Shown here piece after piece: positions 12,384 to 43,883 of a DNA stretch of 64,000 nucleotides. A model generated the notes under the pieces. It ran no database searches, was not told where the DNA came from, and saw only the letters and a program-made list of their open reading frames with translations. Origin of the DNA: Sialis fuliginosa (taxonomy: Eukaryota > Arthropoda > Insecta > Megaloptera > Sialidae); assembly GCA_961205875.1 (NCBI GenBank), contig OY540820.1, positions 3,100,001 through 3,164,000 on the forward strand, given 5' to 3'. The position numbers and the translations under genes are program-made. Numbering within the stretch: the first letter of the stretch is position 1; every line of letters begins with the position of its first letter.

Positions 12384-12829
12384 TGTAATCGAGGCTTTTC
12401 TGTCTGTATATCTGTTTTTTTATTTGGTTTTAAATTGATCGATTTTTTTAATTTTGAATGTTTTCCATTAAAAAAATAGCACCCCCCCCCACATCTTGGT
12501 AGCACACATGATACCCTATGAGTAATACGAAATAATAATATCGTAGTAAAGGCAATTGTTTGTGTATTCTGGGTAGTGTACGGTCGAACATTCGGCTTCA
12601 GTTTTGACTTCGACTAAAAATTACACCTTCAACCAAAATCATTAAAATATTTAAAAATTGAAAGAAAAAAAGTTTCGGCTTCGGCCAAAAAATGGCCTTC
12701 GATCGGACAATAGTTTAAGAATCAGTTAGGTTTTAATGCCTATAGGTACTACTAGGTAATATCTAAGCATTTTTACTTTCGTATACCATGTATATGAAAT
12801 ATACATTAGTATAAGTAAGTATAGTGAAG

Positions 12830-13150
12830 CCGATTTTTTTCGAACCTCGGATTTTGACGGAATTATCTATTTTGACGTTCCCTTAATCCATTCTGACTAT
12901 TTTCGCCATGATGTCTGTGTGTCCGTCTGTCTGTCTGTCTGTAAGCGCTGTAACTCAAATACGACAAATTGTGGAAGGGTATGTATATATAATATAATGT
13001 ATATAATAATATAATAAATTATAGATAATAACATACTCGACATTTTTTATCTTAAACATTTTTTTCTTATTTCAAAAATAATTCAAAAATCCAAAAATTT
13101 ACAAGAGTAAACATCCGTTTTCAGTTATTACGTTAAAAAAAATCACTTGT
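12830..13150. repeat. Dispersed repeat family B, copy 2, with GTCT run
   Basis: Shares ATTTTGACGGAATTATC...GGATTAAGG words, in reverse orientation, with 21960-22090 and AT-rich words with 5255-5625. Includes a short (GTCT)n run near 12925-12943. Confidence 0.5.
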
Positions 13151-13552
13151 TATATAATGAAGAGAATAATATTACCTATATTATTCATTTTGTTTTATTT
13201 TGTTAGAAATGTTTTAATAAACAAAGAATCACGTATACAATTCACTGTTAGGTTAGGTATAAGAAAGTCCCGTGGTTCCCAAGGCAGATATTTTCTTGTG
13301 GTTTCGTGGGCTCAAAAATCGAGAAATTAAATTAATCCTTTGAGAAATTAAAAATTCTTCCCGGATGAATATAATATGTATGTATACCCCCAATTTACTT
13401 TAAGAGGCATAGCTAGGGAGTAGAGAAACCACTCCCCGCCGGAGGCGAAAAAATGACTTTATAGAGGCGCCAATCTCTATAATATATTATGAGAAAAAAA
13501 ATTATATAGGGCACTCATACAGGTACCTTACTGGGGTTGCAGCACGCCTCTG

Positions 13553-13692
13553 TAATGGCGTGTTTTGCACCAAAAAGATAATTACAGCAACACGGTGTTT
13601 TTTTGACAATAAATTATAAGGGTTATACATTTTTAAATACGATGTATTTTCAAAACACTGTGTTGCTTTTTTTATCTTTTTAACACGGCATA
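13553..13692. mobile_element. Palindromic MITE, AACACGGCAT family
   Basis: Inverted repeat around a short centre: AGCAACACGGTGTTTTTTTG at left, CAAAACACTGTGTTGCT at right, ending AACACGGCAT. A relative lies in AGO1 intron 7 at 29811-29953. Confidence 0.55.
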
Positions 13693-14280
13693 AGAACAAC
13701 AACAAATACGCATATAGTTATCAGAAGAGAGCTGACAAACTGACAATTAATCTATTTAGTTTAAAAAACTACTTTATAGAATCTACATAATTTTATCAAT
13801 CAAATAAATAAAAATATTAATTGAACAATGACGGTAACTGTAAACTGTCGAGAAATAATATAAAGACTTTTATATTATATTAATAATAATTATTATTTAA
13901 TGCGTTTAAAAAATGGGGGACCAAAATCATGTGTAAATATATTTGAGAGGCCTCGTATATCATAAAATAACTAATGGGGGGGGGGGGGGGGTACTAAAAT
14001 ATCAAGCACCGGTCCTGTTAAATAACAATAGTTTCAAACAAACATTATTATAGAAATTGCTATATGGTCGTTATTTAAATCAATATTTTTAGTACCTTTT
14101 CCGGACAGTAATCACACCTCAATTTCATATTCCGAAATAAAAAAACAAATAATTTTAATTCATGCGTCATCACAACATACGGGCAAACTCGTATAGGATG
14201 TTGTAGACGCATGCGCTTTTTATTCCATGCTGTACTTGAAAATACAGCCTTCCTCAACGCTGAAAACAATTGTATTCGCC

Positions 14281-15590
14281 AAAATATATATCGCGATTTT
14301 AAGTGTTTTTTCAACGATCCAAGCTCTGTAAAGTGTGTCTATAATCAGTTTTGTTAACTTAAGTACTAATGAAATGTAAGTCGGCCGCTGTCATTGTGTA
14401 TTTAAAGGTATGAATCGTATTTATATTTAGTTAAATGCGCGTATATACACAGTTATTTTTTGGAGCGTTTAGCTGGATCTTTGTAATAATTACACGATAA
14501 ATTAATGTAATACGCGCAAAAATGAATTGTACGTGATTTTAAACGTCTTAATAAATGTGATAATGTTATATTTGTTTGTTTTATTTGTTTTAAAAAGTGT
14601 CGCAATTGTTTCTTAATAATGCATATCTGTGTTATAATATAGTAATTATCTTAAGTAAGTTAATATTTTGAAATAAAGAATAATTTTACCATTCATGAAA
14701 TACACTGCTTAAAATGAATTATGATTGTCTTGGAAAAGTGAATTTAGTCAATTGATTACCTATACTTTTTGTGTTTCCATGTTGAAATTTTCAAAAATGG
14801 TTTTGACAATTTACATTGAATTTATTGAATATTAAAATTATCGAGTTTAATTAATCTGTTTGAAAGAATAACATTTTATAGTGGTATATTATATCGTGTT
14901 TTTGAATGTAAATAAATAAATACGAGTGTCATGTAAAGAAATTGGGGAAAATATGTCTTCCTTGTTAAGAAAAAAAATTGTAATAATTCCCTTATTAAAA
15001 ATTTGTTAAACACATCCTAATATTAAATATTATGAGAAATAGGTATAACGTATTATTAAATAATAATGTATTCAAATTACATTTTATTAGATGTAGGTGT
15101 TTTAAATTAAAATAAATCAATATTTAATTAATTTCTGAGAATATCAATAAATGATTTATTTACACAAATAGTTATACGTGTCAGTAGTCTGCGAAAAACC
15201 GATTTTATCTCTAAATATTAATCAAATGCAATATAATCATTCATATTTATAGATACTAGAATCATTCTGAAAATATGTAATGATATTGTCATTATGCATT
15301 TTCTATCAAGAAAGAGTTCAATGAATTTTCAAATAGTAATACGTGATGCATTTCATTCTGTAGCTGCTACAAAATGCCGCGTTTTCTAAAGTATTGATTT
15401 GCGACCTTGGCCAACAGATGATTTCACAAGGTCAAGTTCAGTGGGAAAAAACCCTGTTCTTCCTGTTCTATGTTTGTTGTACAAAGTAGCAGTCAATAAT
15501 ATTGCATTGTTGTTTTCTAGCCGCGTTACCAACATTGCACAACTTTATATACATTTTAAAATGTATTGTTAATTCTTAATTAATACTAAT
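14281..15590. other. Repeat-free intergenic stretch
   Basis: No repeat family of this window appears here and there is no credible coding frame; the - strand ORF 14314-14075 has no recognisable domain. It is the best place for a distal AGO1 promoter or non-coding exon. Confidence 0.4.
14345..14375 (+). promoter_or_regulatory. Possible non-coding first exon feeding AGO1 exon 1a
   Basis: A TCAGTT initiator-like word at 14345-14350 is followed at 14376 by a perfect GTAAGT donor. It lies in a stretch (14281-15590) free of the repeats that fill the surrounding 10 kb. Exon 1a has a splice acceptor at 20708 and needs an upstream exon. There is no TATA box at the right distance. This is a weak suggestion. 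Confidence 0.2.
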
Positions 15591-15782
15591 ATTATAAATG
15601 CGAAAGTCTGTCTCTATAAGTTTGTTACCTTTTCACGACTAAGACGCTGAACCGATCTTGATAAAATTTTGCAGGGAAATAGCTTGCATCCTGAGGAAGG
15701 ATCTAGGCTAATTTGTATCCCGAAAATTGATTAGATAAAATAATACAAATTCCACGCACACGAAGTTGCGGGTAACAGCTAT

Positions 15783-18656
15783 AGACCAAGAGCCAGTGGC
15801 TTATTTCCATTGTTTATTTCAAAAGTCGTGAAAATTTTGGTACTAAATCTTATATACCTACTGAACAACCAAAGTCAATTCTGGCAGCCCTCCGCGGCCG
15901 GGTTATACTACAGCAAAGTTATAAATTTATTTATAGTAAGTCATGAAATTTTAGGAGGGTACTTTCGGTAGTATTTTTTATTCATAACAATTATTGCCAG
16001 AACATTTGCTCCTCACCTAGATGCTGCCAGAACGCTGTAAATGTTTATTTTAAACCAGGGCTTCGAACCGGAACTGAACCGAAAACCGGAAAAACCGTTA
16101 TTTTTTGACGGAACGAAAACCGGAACAGAACCGAAATAAAAATATAGGTTTTAACGGTTCAGTACATGTTAAAATACGCGCGTTAACATAAACTTATTTC
16201 CCATTTCAATTGTCACTCGGACTATCATACATGTACCATAAAATATTCTAAATTATGGTAGAAAAGGAGCTGAACCGAAAAAACCGTTATTTTTTGCAGA
16301 ACGAAAACCGAAACTGAACCGAAATATATTTTTTTACTCGAACCGAAACGAAAAAAATAACGGTTCGAAGCCCTGTTTTAAACAGACCCATTTTTGTTAT
16401 TTCAAAAGTCTTAAAATTTTAACAGAATGTATAAAATATATGTAGGATAGATAGTTTAAAAAGCCAGAACAAAATTCCATCACCAAATGCCTGCCAGAAC
16501 AAAAAATGTTTCCACGTTAGTGCGATACAGTTATACATATAACGGCGTGCGGGTTAGAGAGAGAACGTATATGGGGAGCGCGGGAATGACACTCTGGTGA
16601 TAAAATTAGTAAGTATATGGAGAGTAAAACAAGTTAGATATATACAAAATTCAAGAAAAAAAATTATTGTAAAAATAAAAATAAAAACATTTATTTAATG
16701 TATCAAGAAATACAAATTTTTTATTCATCTTCTTCTTCATCTACTTGATTATCATCCTAATTGACGTCATCCTCATCAGATATGTAATCATTTGAATCCT
16801 CGATTACATTGATTTGAGGTATTAATATTTCATCATCTCTAAAAATGATTGATAATAATAATTATTATAAATTCTATAAATTTTCTTCTTGAAGTCGGGT
16901 TTTCTATGGTCAAATAAAAATATTTTTTTATATCTCAGCAGTGTAAATTATTTAATCCATTTGCGCCTAATTATAAATTTTCGAAAAATATATATTTTTT
17001 TTCATCAGAACATGGTTATTATTACTTTCATTATTCTACTATAGTTGCAAAAGCAATAGAAAAGAAAATAGCTATTTGATTTATTCGATACTTCTAACAT
17101 ACAGGGAGGTCCGGTTTGGGGTACAGATATTTTGAGAGCTGATTCTTTGGCTCATTGTGAGTAAAAAAATTGTACGGGAATGTGGGGTCTGTTTTCAACA
17201 CCCACTGAGCTACAAGCTGTTTAAAAACTTCCTTCAGAGTAGTATTTACAAACAAAGATTATCTCATAATTTCCAAAGTAACGTAACTAGTGCAACCACA
17301 ATTAGTCAGTTTCATAGGCAATTAACTCACGTATTTTTCAGTATTAGCATTATTGCTGGCCGTGTTTCCAGTTCAAAGTTATTACTCATCAAAGTAAAAA
17401 ATATTTTTATTTTTTATGAAAATAACATTTTTCTCCAAAAGTACCTACAATATGTGGTATTTTTTATCATTATTTTGGTACGTCATAATGTTACCTACAA
17501 ATCACCATACAAAGTTTGAACCTGGGCCTTACAGTTTTCCAGTTATAAATTTATCTAAATAATCCACAAAGTGAGCAAAGGTAGCAAAATAGTCACTTTG
17601 TGGATTATTTTTTACTCACAATGAACCAAGGAATCAGCTCTTAAAATATTTGTACCCCAAACCAGACCAACCTGTATGTTAGGATTATCGAATAAATCAA
17701 ATAGATATTTTTCTTTTCTATTGCTTTTGCAACTATAGTAATAATGAAAGTAATAATAGCCATGTTCTGATGAAGAAAAAAATTTTTTTTCGAAAATTTA
17801 TAATTAGGCACAAATGGATTAAATAATTTACACTGCTGAGATAAAAAAATGTTTTTATTTTGACCATAGAAAACCCGACTTCAAGAAGAAAATTTATAAT
17901 AATTATTATTATCAATCATTTTTACAGATGATGAAATATTAATACCTCAAATCAATGTAATCAAGGATTCAAATGATTACATATCTGATGAGGATGACTT
18001 CAATTAGGATGAGATTCAAGTAGATGAAGAAAAAGATGAATACAAAATTTGTATTTTTTGATACATTAAATAAATGTTTTTTATTTTTATTTTTACAATA
18101 ATTTTTTTTCTTGAATTTTATATATATCTAACTTGTTTTACTCTCCATATACTTACTAATTTTATCACCAGAGTGTCATTCCCGCGCTCCCCATACACGT
18201 TCTCTCTCTAACCCGCACGCCGCTATATGTATAACTGTATCGCTCTAACGTGGAAACATTTTTTGTTCTGGCAGGCATTTGGTGATGGAATTTTGTTCTG
18301 GCTTTTTAAACTATCTATCCTACTTATATTTTATACATTCTGTTAAAATTTCAAGATATATGAAATAACAAAAATGGGTCTGTTTAAAATAAACATTTAC
18401 AGCGTTCTGGCAGCATCTAGGCGAGGAGCAAATGTTCTGGCAATAATTTTTATGAATAAAAAATACTATCGAAAGTAACCTCCTAAAATTTCATGACTTT
18501 TACTATAAATAAATTTATAATTTTGCTGTAGTATAACCCGGCTGCGGAGGGCTGCCAGAATTGACTTTTGTTGTTCAGTAGGTATATAAGATTTAGTACC
18601 AAAATTGTAACGACTTTTGAAATAAACAATAGAAATAAGCCACTGGCTCTCCGTCT
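15783..18656. mobile_element. Large foldback element, arms of about 1,050 bp
   Basis: The left arm (15783-17168, including a 320-bp MITE) is the reverse complement of the right arm (17608-18656) at high identity, apart from small differences. The spacer is about 440 bp and holds its own hairpin (AATAATCCACAAAGTGA / TCACTTTGTGGATTATT, 17559-17609). Each arm contains an exon-like acidic segment: TTTTACAG, then DDEILIPQINVIKDSNDYIS and DEDDFN with a stop at 18005, then AATAAA. It may be the 3' end of a lost transposase gene. Confidence 0.75.
16056..16375. mobile_element. hAT-type MITE, CAGGGCTTCGAACCGG family, exact TSD
   Basis: Ends CAGGGCTTCGAACCGG and CGGTTCGAAGCCCTG, with an 8-bp TSD TTTTAAAC on both sides (16048-16055 and 16376-16383). 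It is inserted only in the left arm of the foldback. Sister copy at 20269-20643. Confidence 0.9.
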
Positions 18657-18924
18657 ACTAGTTATTAAAGAATGCACATTACTAGAAATTATTTATTGTA
18701 TTGTAATTTGTAATTGTATAAAAAATTATTCGTAGTTTCGTAATTCATGCAAATTTTATTTAACACTTTCGCAGTCAGTATACCCACTACACACCACCTA
18801 CACAACCACCTCAAACAGTGGTTTTACACCAAAAATACAATAATGTCTCACAATCAATAGTTAAATTTAAAATTATAATAAAAATTATCAAAAAAAACTT
18901 TTTTTAAAAACAAGCTTTTATGTA

Positions 18925-20170
18925 CCTACAGGGTGTCCCAAGACTGTGTCAAAGTTCAATATTTCATTTATTATAACAAATGGGAGAAAACTTTAAATAC
19001 AAAAGTTGTCTGGTTAGACAAGCAGCATATTTTAAAAATAGTTACATTTATATAGGTTTCCCTTAAGTGTATTACAAATCAAAGTTAACTTTTTTTAAAT
19101 ACAATGTATATTTTTTTGATTCATAATCTAAAAGCATTTTTTTTTTTTGATATTTTGATATAAGCATGTGTGGGATAATACGGAGCGGTTTAGAAATTAT
19201 GACCATTTTTATAAGAAAATTGACATATTTTCAACACCTTGTTATTTTCTAATTACAACCAAAAAATAGTTTTGCTCTATTATTGCGATATTACATCAAA
19301 CATTTACAAAATTGTATTCTTTGTACAGGGTGTATAAAAACTCTGAACTTAATTTTTTTCAAATAATTCTATCTTAAAAAATGGTCATTACCAGAAGGGA
19401 GTGATTTTCCCATTTAAAATACACGTGTTTTTCGATTTTTCAAAGACCTGCGTACTAGAGTGTCTTAAACTCTTTCTAAAAATCTAGAATACTCATGAAA
19501 ACATTCCTGGTACTCATATTCCATATCTTGATGGATAAGTAAACTTCTGATTCAATGTTGTCAGTTATATGGGTCATTGGGTCATTTCATCAAGAGAAAA
19601 TTTTTAAATATTTTTTTGTATAATTTCTGGATAATTTTGTCAGAAAAACATTTGACAATGAAAATATTGATCTTGAAATAAAAAAATTTGATTCTAAAAT
19701 TGAAACTAAATAAAAAAAATTGTTGCGCCAGTTAGAAATTGATATGGAATGATCTTTTAGATTTGAGAATCAATTTTTTATTTATTTCAAGATCAATGTT
19801 TTTATTGTTAAACGTTTTTCTGACAAAATTATCCAGAAAAAATACAAAAAATTTGTATTTTTTATTTTCTTGATGGAATGACCCAATGACCCATATCAGA
19901 CAACGTTGAATCAGAAGTTTACTTTATCCATCAAGATATGGAATATGAGTACCAGGAATGCTTTCATGAGTATTCTAGATTTTTAGAAAGAGTTTAAGAC
20001 ACTCTAGTTCGCAGGTCTTTGAAAAATCGAAAAAACGCGTGTATTTTAAATGGAAAAATTACCCCACTCTGGTAATGGCCGTTTTTTTAAGATAGAGGGC
20101 TGAAACTTTTTCCACATTTTTTTTGAATTGTTTGTAGTTGATTGAGGGGCGGCCCGGTCAAAATTCGTTC
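18925..20170. mobile_element. Foldback element family C, copy 1
   Basis: Arms at about 19375-19720 and 19735-20095 mirror each other (CATATTCCATATCTTGATGG, AGAGTGTCTTAAACTCTTTC and their complements). The end CCATCTAAGGACCACCCTA is shared with the second copy at 45826-46462. 18925-19350 is a separate AT-rich repeat starting GGGTGTCCCAAG. Confidence 0.7.
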
Positions 20171-20268
20171 TAACCCCATCTAAGGACCACCCTACTATTG
20201 CCTTATAATGAAATGTATTTTGTAGAATATTATTTATAAAATTTTGGAGTTCCGAAGGTCAATAAAAC

Positions 20269-20643
20269 CAGGGCTTCGAACCGGAACTGAACCGAAAACC
20301 GGAAAAACCGTTATTTTTTGCCGGAACGAAACCCGGAACAGAACCGAAATAAAAATATCGGTTTTTACGGTTCAGTACATGTTAAAATACGCGCGTTAAC
20401 ATGATCTTATTTCCCACTTCAATTGTCGTTCGGACTATCATACAAGTACCATAAAATATTCTAAATTATGGTAGAAAAATTTTTTTCAATACAAATAAAT
20501 TTTTTTTATTAATCACTCGGAGCTGAACCGAAAACCGAAAAAAACAGAAAAATCGTTATTTTTTGCGGAACGAAAACCGGAACCGAACCGAAATATATTT
20601 TTTACTCGAACCGGAACGAACAAAATAACGGTTCGAAGCCCTG
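20269..20643. mobile_element. hAT-type MITE, CAGGGCTTCGAACCGG family, copy 2
   Basis: Same ends as 16056-16375, flanked by AATAAAAC on both sides (20261-20268 and 20644-20651), an exact 8-bp TSD. It ends 65 bp before the acceptor of AGO1 exon 1a. Confidence 0.9.
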
Positions 20644-20724
20644 AATAAAACAGTTTAATAATTAATGAATTAATATTTTTTATACATGTAGTTTTCATTT
20701 TATTTTAGAGCAAAATAAAGCAGA

Positions 20725-39400
<18,676 letters not shown>

Positions 39401-42400
39401 ACATCGCGTATATTTATCTGAAGACAAGACATTTATATTGCAAGAAGTTTTAACGTCAGTGAGCGTGTATATGTACGTTTATACACATACATGCATATGA
39501 TACTTATGAATTAAATAAAGCTATATCAGATGTTGGCCAGGAGGAACACTCACCTGATCTCACAAATAGTATGAATACCAACTGTGTGTATTTATATAGA
39601 TACATTTGTTGCCTGCGAATGAATCGCAAAAATCATTTTTTTAATTAATTTTTGAATCGGGTCGTTAAAAGTATTATGGTTTTATTGTGCTTAAGTTTAT
39701 ATTGATGTGTGTGTTTGTCATGACCCAAGCATACATTGTAGTTTTGTTTATGGTTAGTTTTTGAATAATCAATTTTAAGATGTTTCATTGATTATCAATT
39801 TTTTTTAATGTTGACAGATAATATCGTTTTGACTTAAGTTGGAATAGTGATCTTGAAAAGATATCTTTCTACTTATATATGTATATACAGGGTGGGGTAT
39901 AATGAAGTCCCACATTTAGGAAGTGAATTTTAAAAAAACGGCACAATAATATGGAAAAAAAATTTATTTATTCAAACTACATCAAATAAGGTTTTTTTTG
40001 TTAGGTTTTAAAAATGTTGTCATCCAAATGTTTGCCTTCACGGGCGATTCTCATTTGGAGCCTTTTCTTGAAGTTTTCTTCAACTCTCGTCAGCATATTT
40101 GGAGGAATTCCAGCGATTTCCTCACGAATGGCCTCCTTGAGTTCTTGTAGGGTTTTTTTTTAGCAACCCAATAACGAAAATTCTGCTTGTTCACTGTGCC
40201 AGAAAGATGTCTTCCCCAATCTGTTGTACTCAATTCTTGAGCAATCATAATCTTGTAATGGTGTAGCTTAAGGTCACAGTGCAAAATTCGCCTCACTGTT
40301 TGAGTCAATATCTGGAGTGCAGAGGCATGTTTCCGAGCAGAACGCGTTGGAGATCGCTTTATTGATGCTCTAAGTGCGGTGATGTTTTCACGGATTTGGG
40401 ACACCCAGCTGGTTTTTAAGGATTGGCAGATCCTGTTGCCCTTAAATTTTGGATCCATTTCAAAATCGTTTTCCGATAAGGAACACTTTGGATTGAAACC
40501 AAAACGCGCGCAGTCACAGATTAGGCGTTTTTGAAAAAAGCCTCCACGACGAAGCCCTGATGTTCATCCGACCACAGCATGTTGATTGCTAAAAACTTTA
40601 TTGTTCACGCTACCTAGCAGGACCAACCGCCTCCCTCTACCTGGTCAGGGTCCTCTTCAGTGATTTTCTGAAATGTGGGACTCTATTATGCCCCACCCAG
40701 TATATGTAATATATATATATATATATATATAATTTAAATCATGAAATATATATAGATAATTTTATACTTTGACAAGTGCAGATGTTGGCTGCTATTATCA
40801 AGACATCACAATATGATAATACCTTTGTCTGTCAACATACAAACACAATTACAGAACAGTTGCTTTAATTTTATATATCCGCGTGTATATTAAATATAAA
40901 AAACGTGTTATCAATTATAATAAGCATCGATGGGCAACAAATGTTTTGATTATCGTTTAAAATATTAAACGGATTATACAAAATATTTTTATTATTATTA
41001 GAGTTCTAATATTAACTATTCATATATACTTGTATATTTTCAACAAAAAAATAGTGAAATCTATTGAATGTCGTTTAACATTTTACGCTTTATCTAAAAT
41101 ACTACTTTATTATTTATTTTATTTTATTAGTAAAGTACTTTTATCAATATCTAAATATATCGGATTTATATTAAAATTGAGGCTAAATTATTTCCGATAT
41201 AAAAGTGCGCTTGGAACAATTATTATGTATTATCTGAGTAAGCATAAATACATAATATATATATTAAAATATTAACTGTATTAAATTTTATTTATAAAGC
41301 AAGCATTTATTAAAGAAGTTCAATGTATTTAGGTGTAGAATCTTACCATGGTACATAGGGTAACCAATGTTATTTAAATGCAAATATTTGCTCTTTTGTT
41401 CTTTTATGACAAACTCATAAATACTTTTCTATCAAATTTAAAGCTTGATCCAAATTTCATTCTTGGATTTGGCCACAAAGTACCAAAAGGTCTTACAAAT
41501 AATGAATACATTACAGAAGATTTTAAAAATTTCATTCCCAACCAAACTCAAGAATTAAATTTCTATCTGATAGATAATAAATTTGAATTAAGCTTCAAAT
41601 TTGTTACAAGAGCAATTTATATTTTTATTATCTTAAATAGTATAGATTTCCCTATGTAGTGTAGTTAGATCTATGCCCTGTATATAATATTTGTATTGGT
41701 TATTGGTGTGTTTCATTTTGAACAAGTTGTAAATATTGACAATGTAAAAAAGTTTAAAAACTTATATTATGAACAAAATACAGTTAATTATTTTAAAGCA
41801 AGAAAAACTAAATGAAATATTTTAGGGTTTTTTTTCTCATAAATGAAGTAACATGAGCAGTGGGTCCAATGAATATTGCAAAGTAATAATTTGTTGTCGA
41901 TTGCCCTATAAGATGTATTTATTTTTTATTGTATCAGTAGATAAACATGCTTTTTTTAATTCACAAAGATAATAATATTATAATTAATAGTTTTCAACTA
42001 AAATAAAAAATAGGAAATGTATAGGTGTATCAAAAATGTTGAATTTATGTGTAAAGCTATTTTAAGAACAATAACGATTAATTTGTGATGTTCAGCAAGT
42101 GTTAATAAATCGAATATGTGAATATGTAGATCTTATTAAAAGAACTATAAATGTGTGGTGCTGAATGAACCTTATAAAACGTTTTGTTAATTCAGTATCA
42201 CAGATTTCTACATTTGTTTTGGTACTGTGTGCATATTGTATTAAAATAACGCCGGGTAACATTTTCTAAATACTTCATAATGTATGTTAATTTTAGTACT
42301 TTGTATCAGTAACATGTTTCTTGTTTACAAAAAAATGTTTTATTTTTATTGAATTCAAACAATATAATTATTTAATTTTGCCAAATGTAAATGTGTGCCT

Positions 42401-42893
42401 AAAACACATAAATAAGCCAAAAAGGAATATTTTAAAGTAGTTATTGTGCGTTTTTCTTATTTTTTAAATATAGTGTAATATTGTTTAGTGTGATAGACGC
42501 ATCTTAAGAAACTTCCATGTAAATCGAAGTCGCAATTATGATATATTAGTGTTTAATTTATGGTTATATAGTCAGTATGTAATCAGTTGTTAGTTATTAC
42601 GTTTTAAAGACAAAAAGTTAAGATCAGTAATATTTAAAATGAGGGTTTTAAAAACGTTTTACGTTATTTAATTATATTTTAATAATTTTATAATGTATGA
42701 AAAAATTATTTCACTGACAAATAAATGACAAAACCTGACCTGTCACTGCCACACTGAAATAGTATTGTGTCAATTCAGTTATGTCGATTGTATTATTTTC
42801 ATACTTTTACAAGACAAAACAATAGAAATGTTTTATCAATGAATTATAACCATGTATGTACAAACATTTATATCTTTTACTTCTGTTAATAAA
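39401..42893 (+). other. AGO1 3' UTR / 3' flank, long and mostly unique
   Basis: Sequence after the AGO1 stop shows no conserved reading frame. Apart from the mariner-like insertion (39898-40700) and an AT dinucleotide run (about 40709-40731), I see no repeat copies. The first AATAAA is at 39514-39519 and a later one is at 42888-42893, after which other repeats begin. Long AGO1 3' UTRs are usual in insects. The open frames at 41030-41275 and 41378-41659 look like chance AT-rich ORFs. Confidence 0.45.
39898..40700 (-). mobile_element. Deleted Tc1/mariner-like element in AGO1 3' region
   Basis: Ends CAGGGTGGGGTATAATGAAG and the mirror of CTGGGTGGGGCATAATAGAG, with TA on both sides. The - strand frame 40458-40090 reads SIKRSPTRSARKHASALQIL, VRRILHCDLKLHHYKIM and HLSGTVNKQNFRYW. 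These are transposase segments of Tc1/mariner elements joined by deletion. The catalytic core is incomplete. Confidence 0.85.
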
Positions 42894-43046
42894 ACCAAGC
42901 GCATATTGTTAAAAACTAAATACTTGTTCATTTTCTCTCATTTATAAGGAAATTCAGAGAAAAATTCTCAATATGAATAACTACCTAGAGATTTATGAAA
43001 AATATATTCAGTGCTCGAAATAGAAATTATTTTAATCAAAGTAAAT

Positions 43047-43210
43047 AAAAACTCCCTGGAAAAAAATTCAGATCTGAAGTGATCAAAAAATCTAGAAAGA
43101 TCACTGAAGATCGTGATAGAGATTGAAACGTTGAAAATTCATGAAATTACGATCTTCAGAGATCTTTGCAGATCTATCACAAATCTGTTTTGATCACTTC
43201 AGATCTGAAA
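43047..43210. repeat. Hairpin-forming repeat with AGATCTGAAGTGATC arms
   Basis: TTCAGATCTGAAGTGATCAAAA at 43068 mirrors TTTTGATCACTTCAGATCTGAA at 43190. AGATC words recur between them. Probably a small MITE. Confidence 0.5.
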
Positions 43211-43883
43211 TTTTTTCCCGGGCTGAACTAATTTTGATAAATATCTGAGTCATATTTAAATGCAATAAATTGGAAGCCTTAGTTCAAGCACTGATTTATA
43301 TTTTATAATTTGTTTTATATTCAGAACATATACCTGCTCAAATAATTAATTGTTGATAAAAGCAAAACTACCCATCTTAGTAAATATAACACGAATAAAG
43401 TGAAAATTAAAAATATGTTGTTATGAAAAACTCTAATATATTTGTCATCTTGTTATTTCATATGTTTACTTCAAGAAAAACTATCAATCATTTAAAATTA
43501 TTTATAATTATTTCAACTATCGTGGCACCAATCAAAATATATTATGCCATAAAAATATTTTAACTTTAATAACGGATCATTAATTTAATTATTACACACA
43601 TATCATTTTAGTTATATTTTAATATTAATTAATTTAATTGTATTTCATTGCTTTAATTGTATATATCGAGAACAATTGCATCTATATATTTTTTATATCA
43701 GAAACGGAGTAAAATGGAGTTGTATAGATCTTTTCATTTTGTTCAATTTTTAAAATCTAATTTTTATAAGTTATAATTATTTTATATTTAGGTGATAAGA
43801 TTGCCAACTTTGCTCAAAGTTATTCCAGCTTTCTGGAAAGTAAAGAGGTAATTATGTAATATATTATTTATCAATTAAGCCTA

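Noticed and set aside
14075-14314. 79-aa - strand ORF
   Set aside because: No similarity I recognise, no splice partners; the same length is expected by chance.
17157-17519. 120-aa ORF in the centre of the 15.8-18.7 kb foldback
   Set aside because: AT-rich composition, no domain I recognise, and no partner frame in the arms; probably chance.
43792-43849. Exon-like segment (TTTATATTTAG, then GDKIANFAQSYSSFLESKE, then GTAATT)
   Set aside because: Flanking splice signals exist, but no neighbouring exon or family match supports it; could be chance in an AT-rich spacer.
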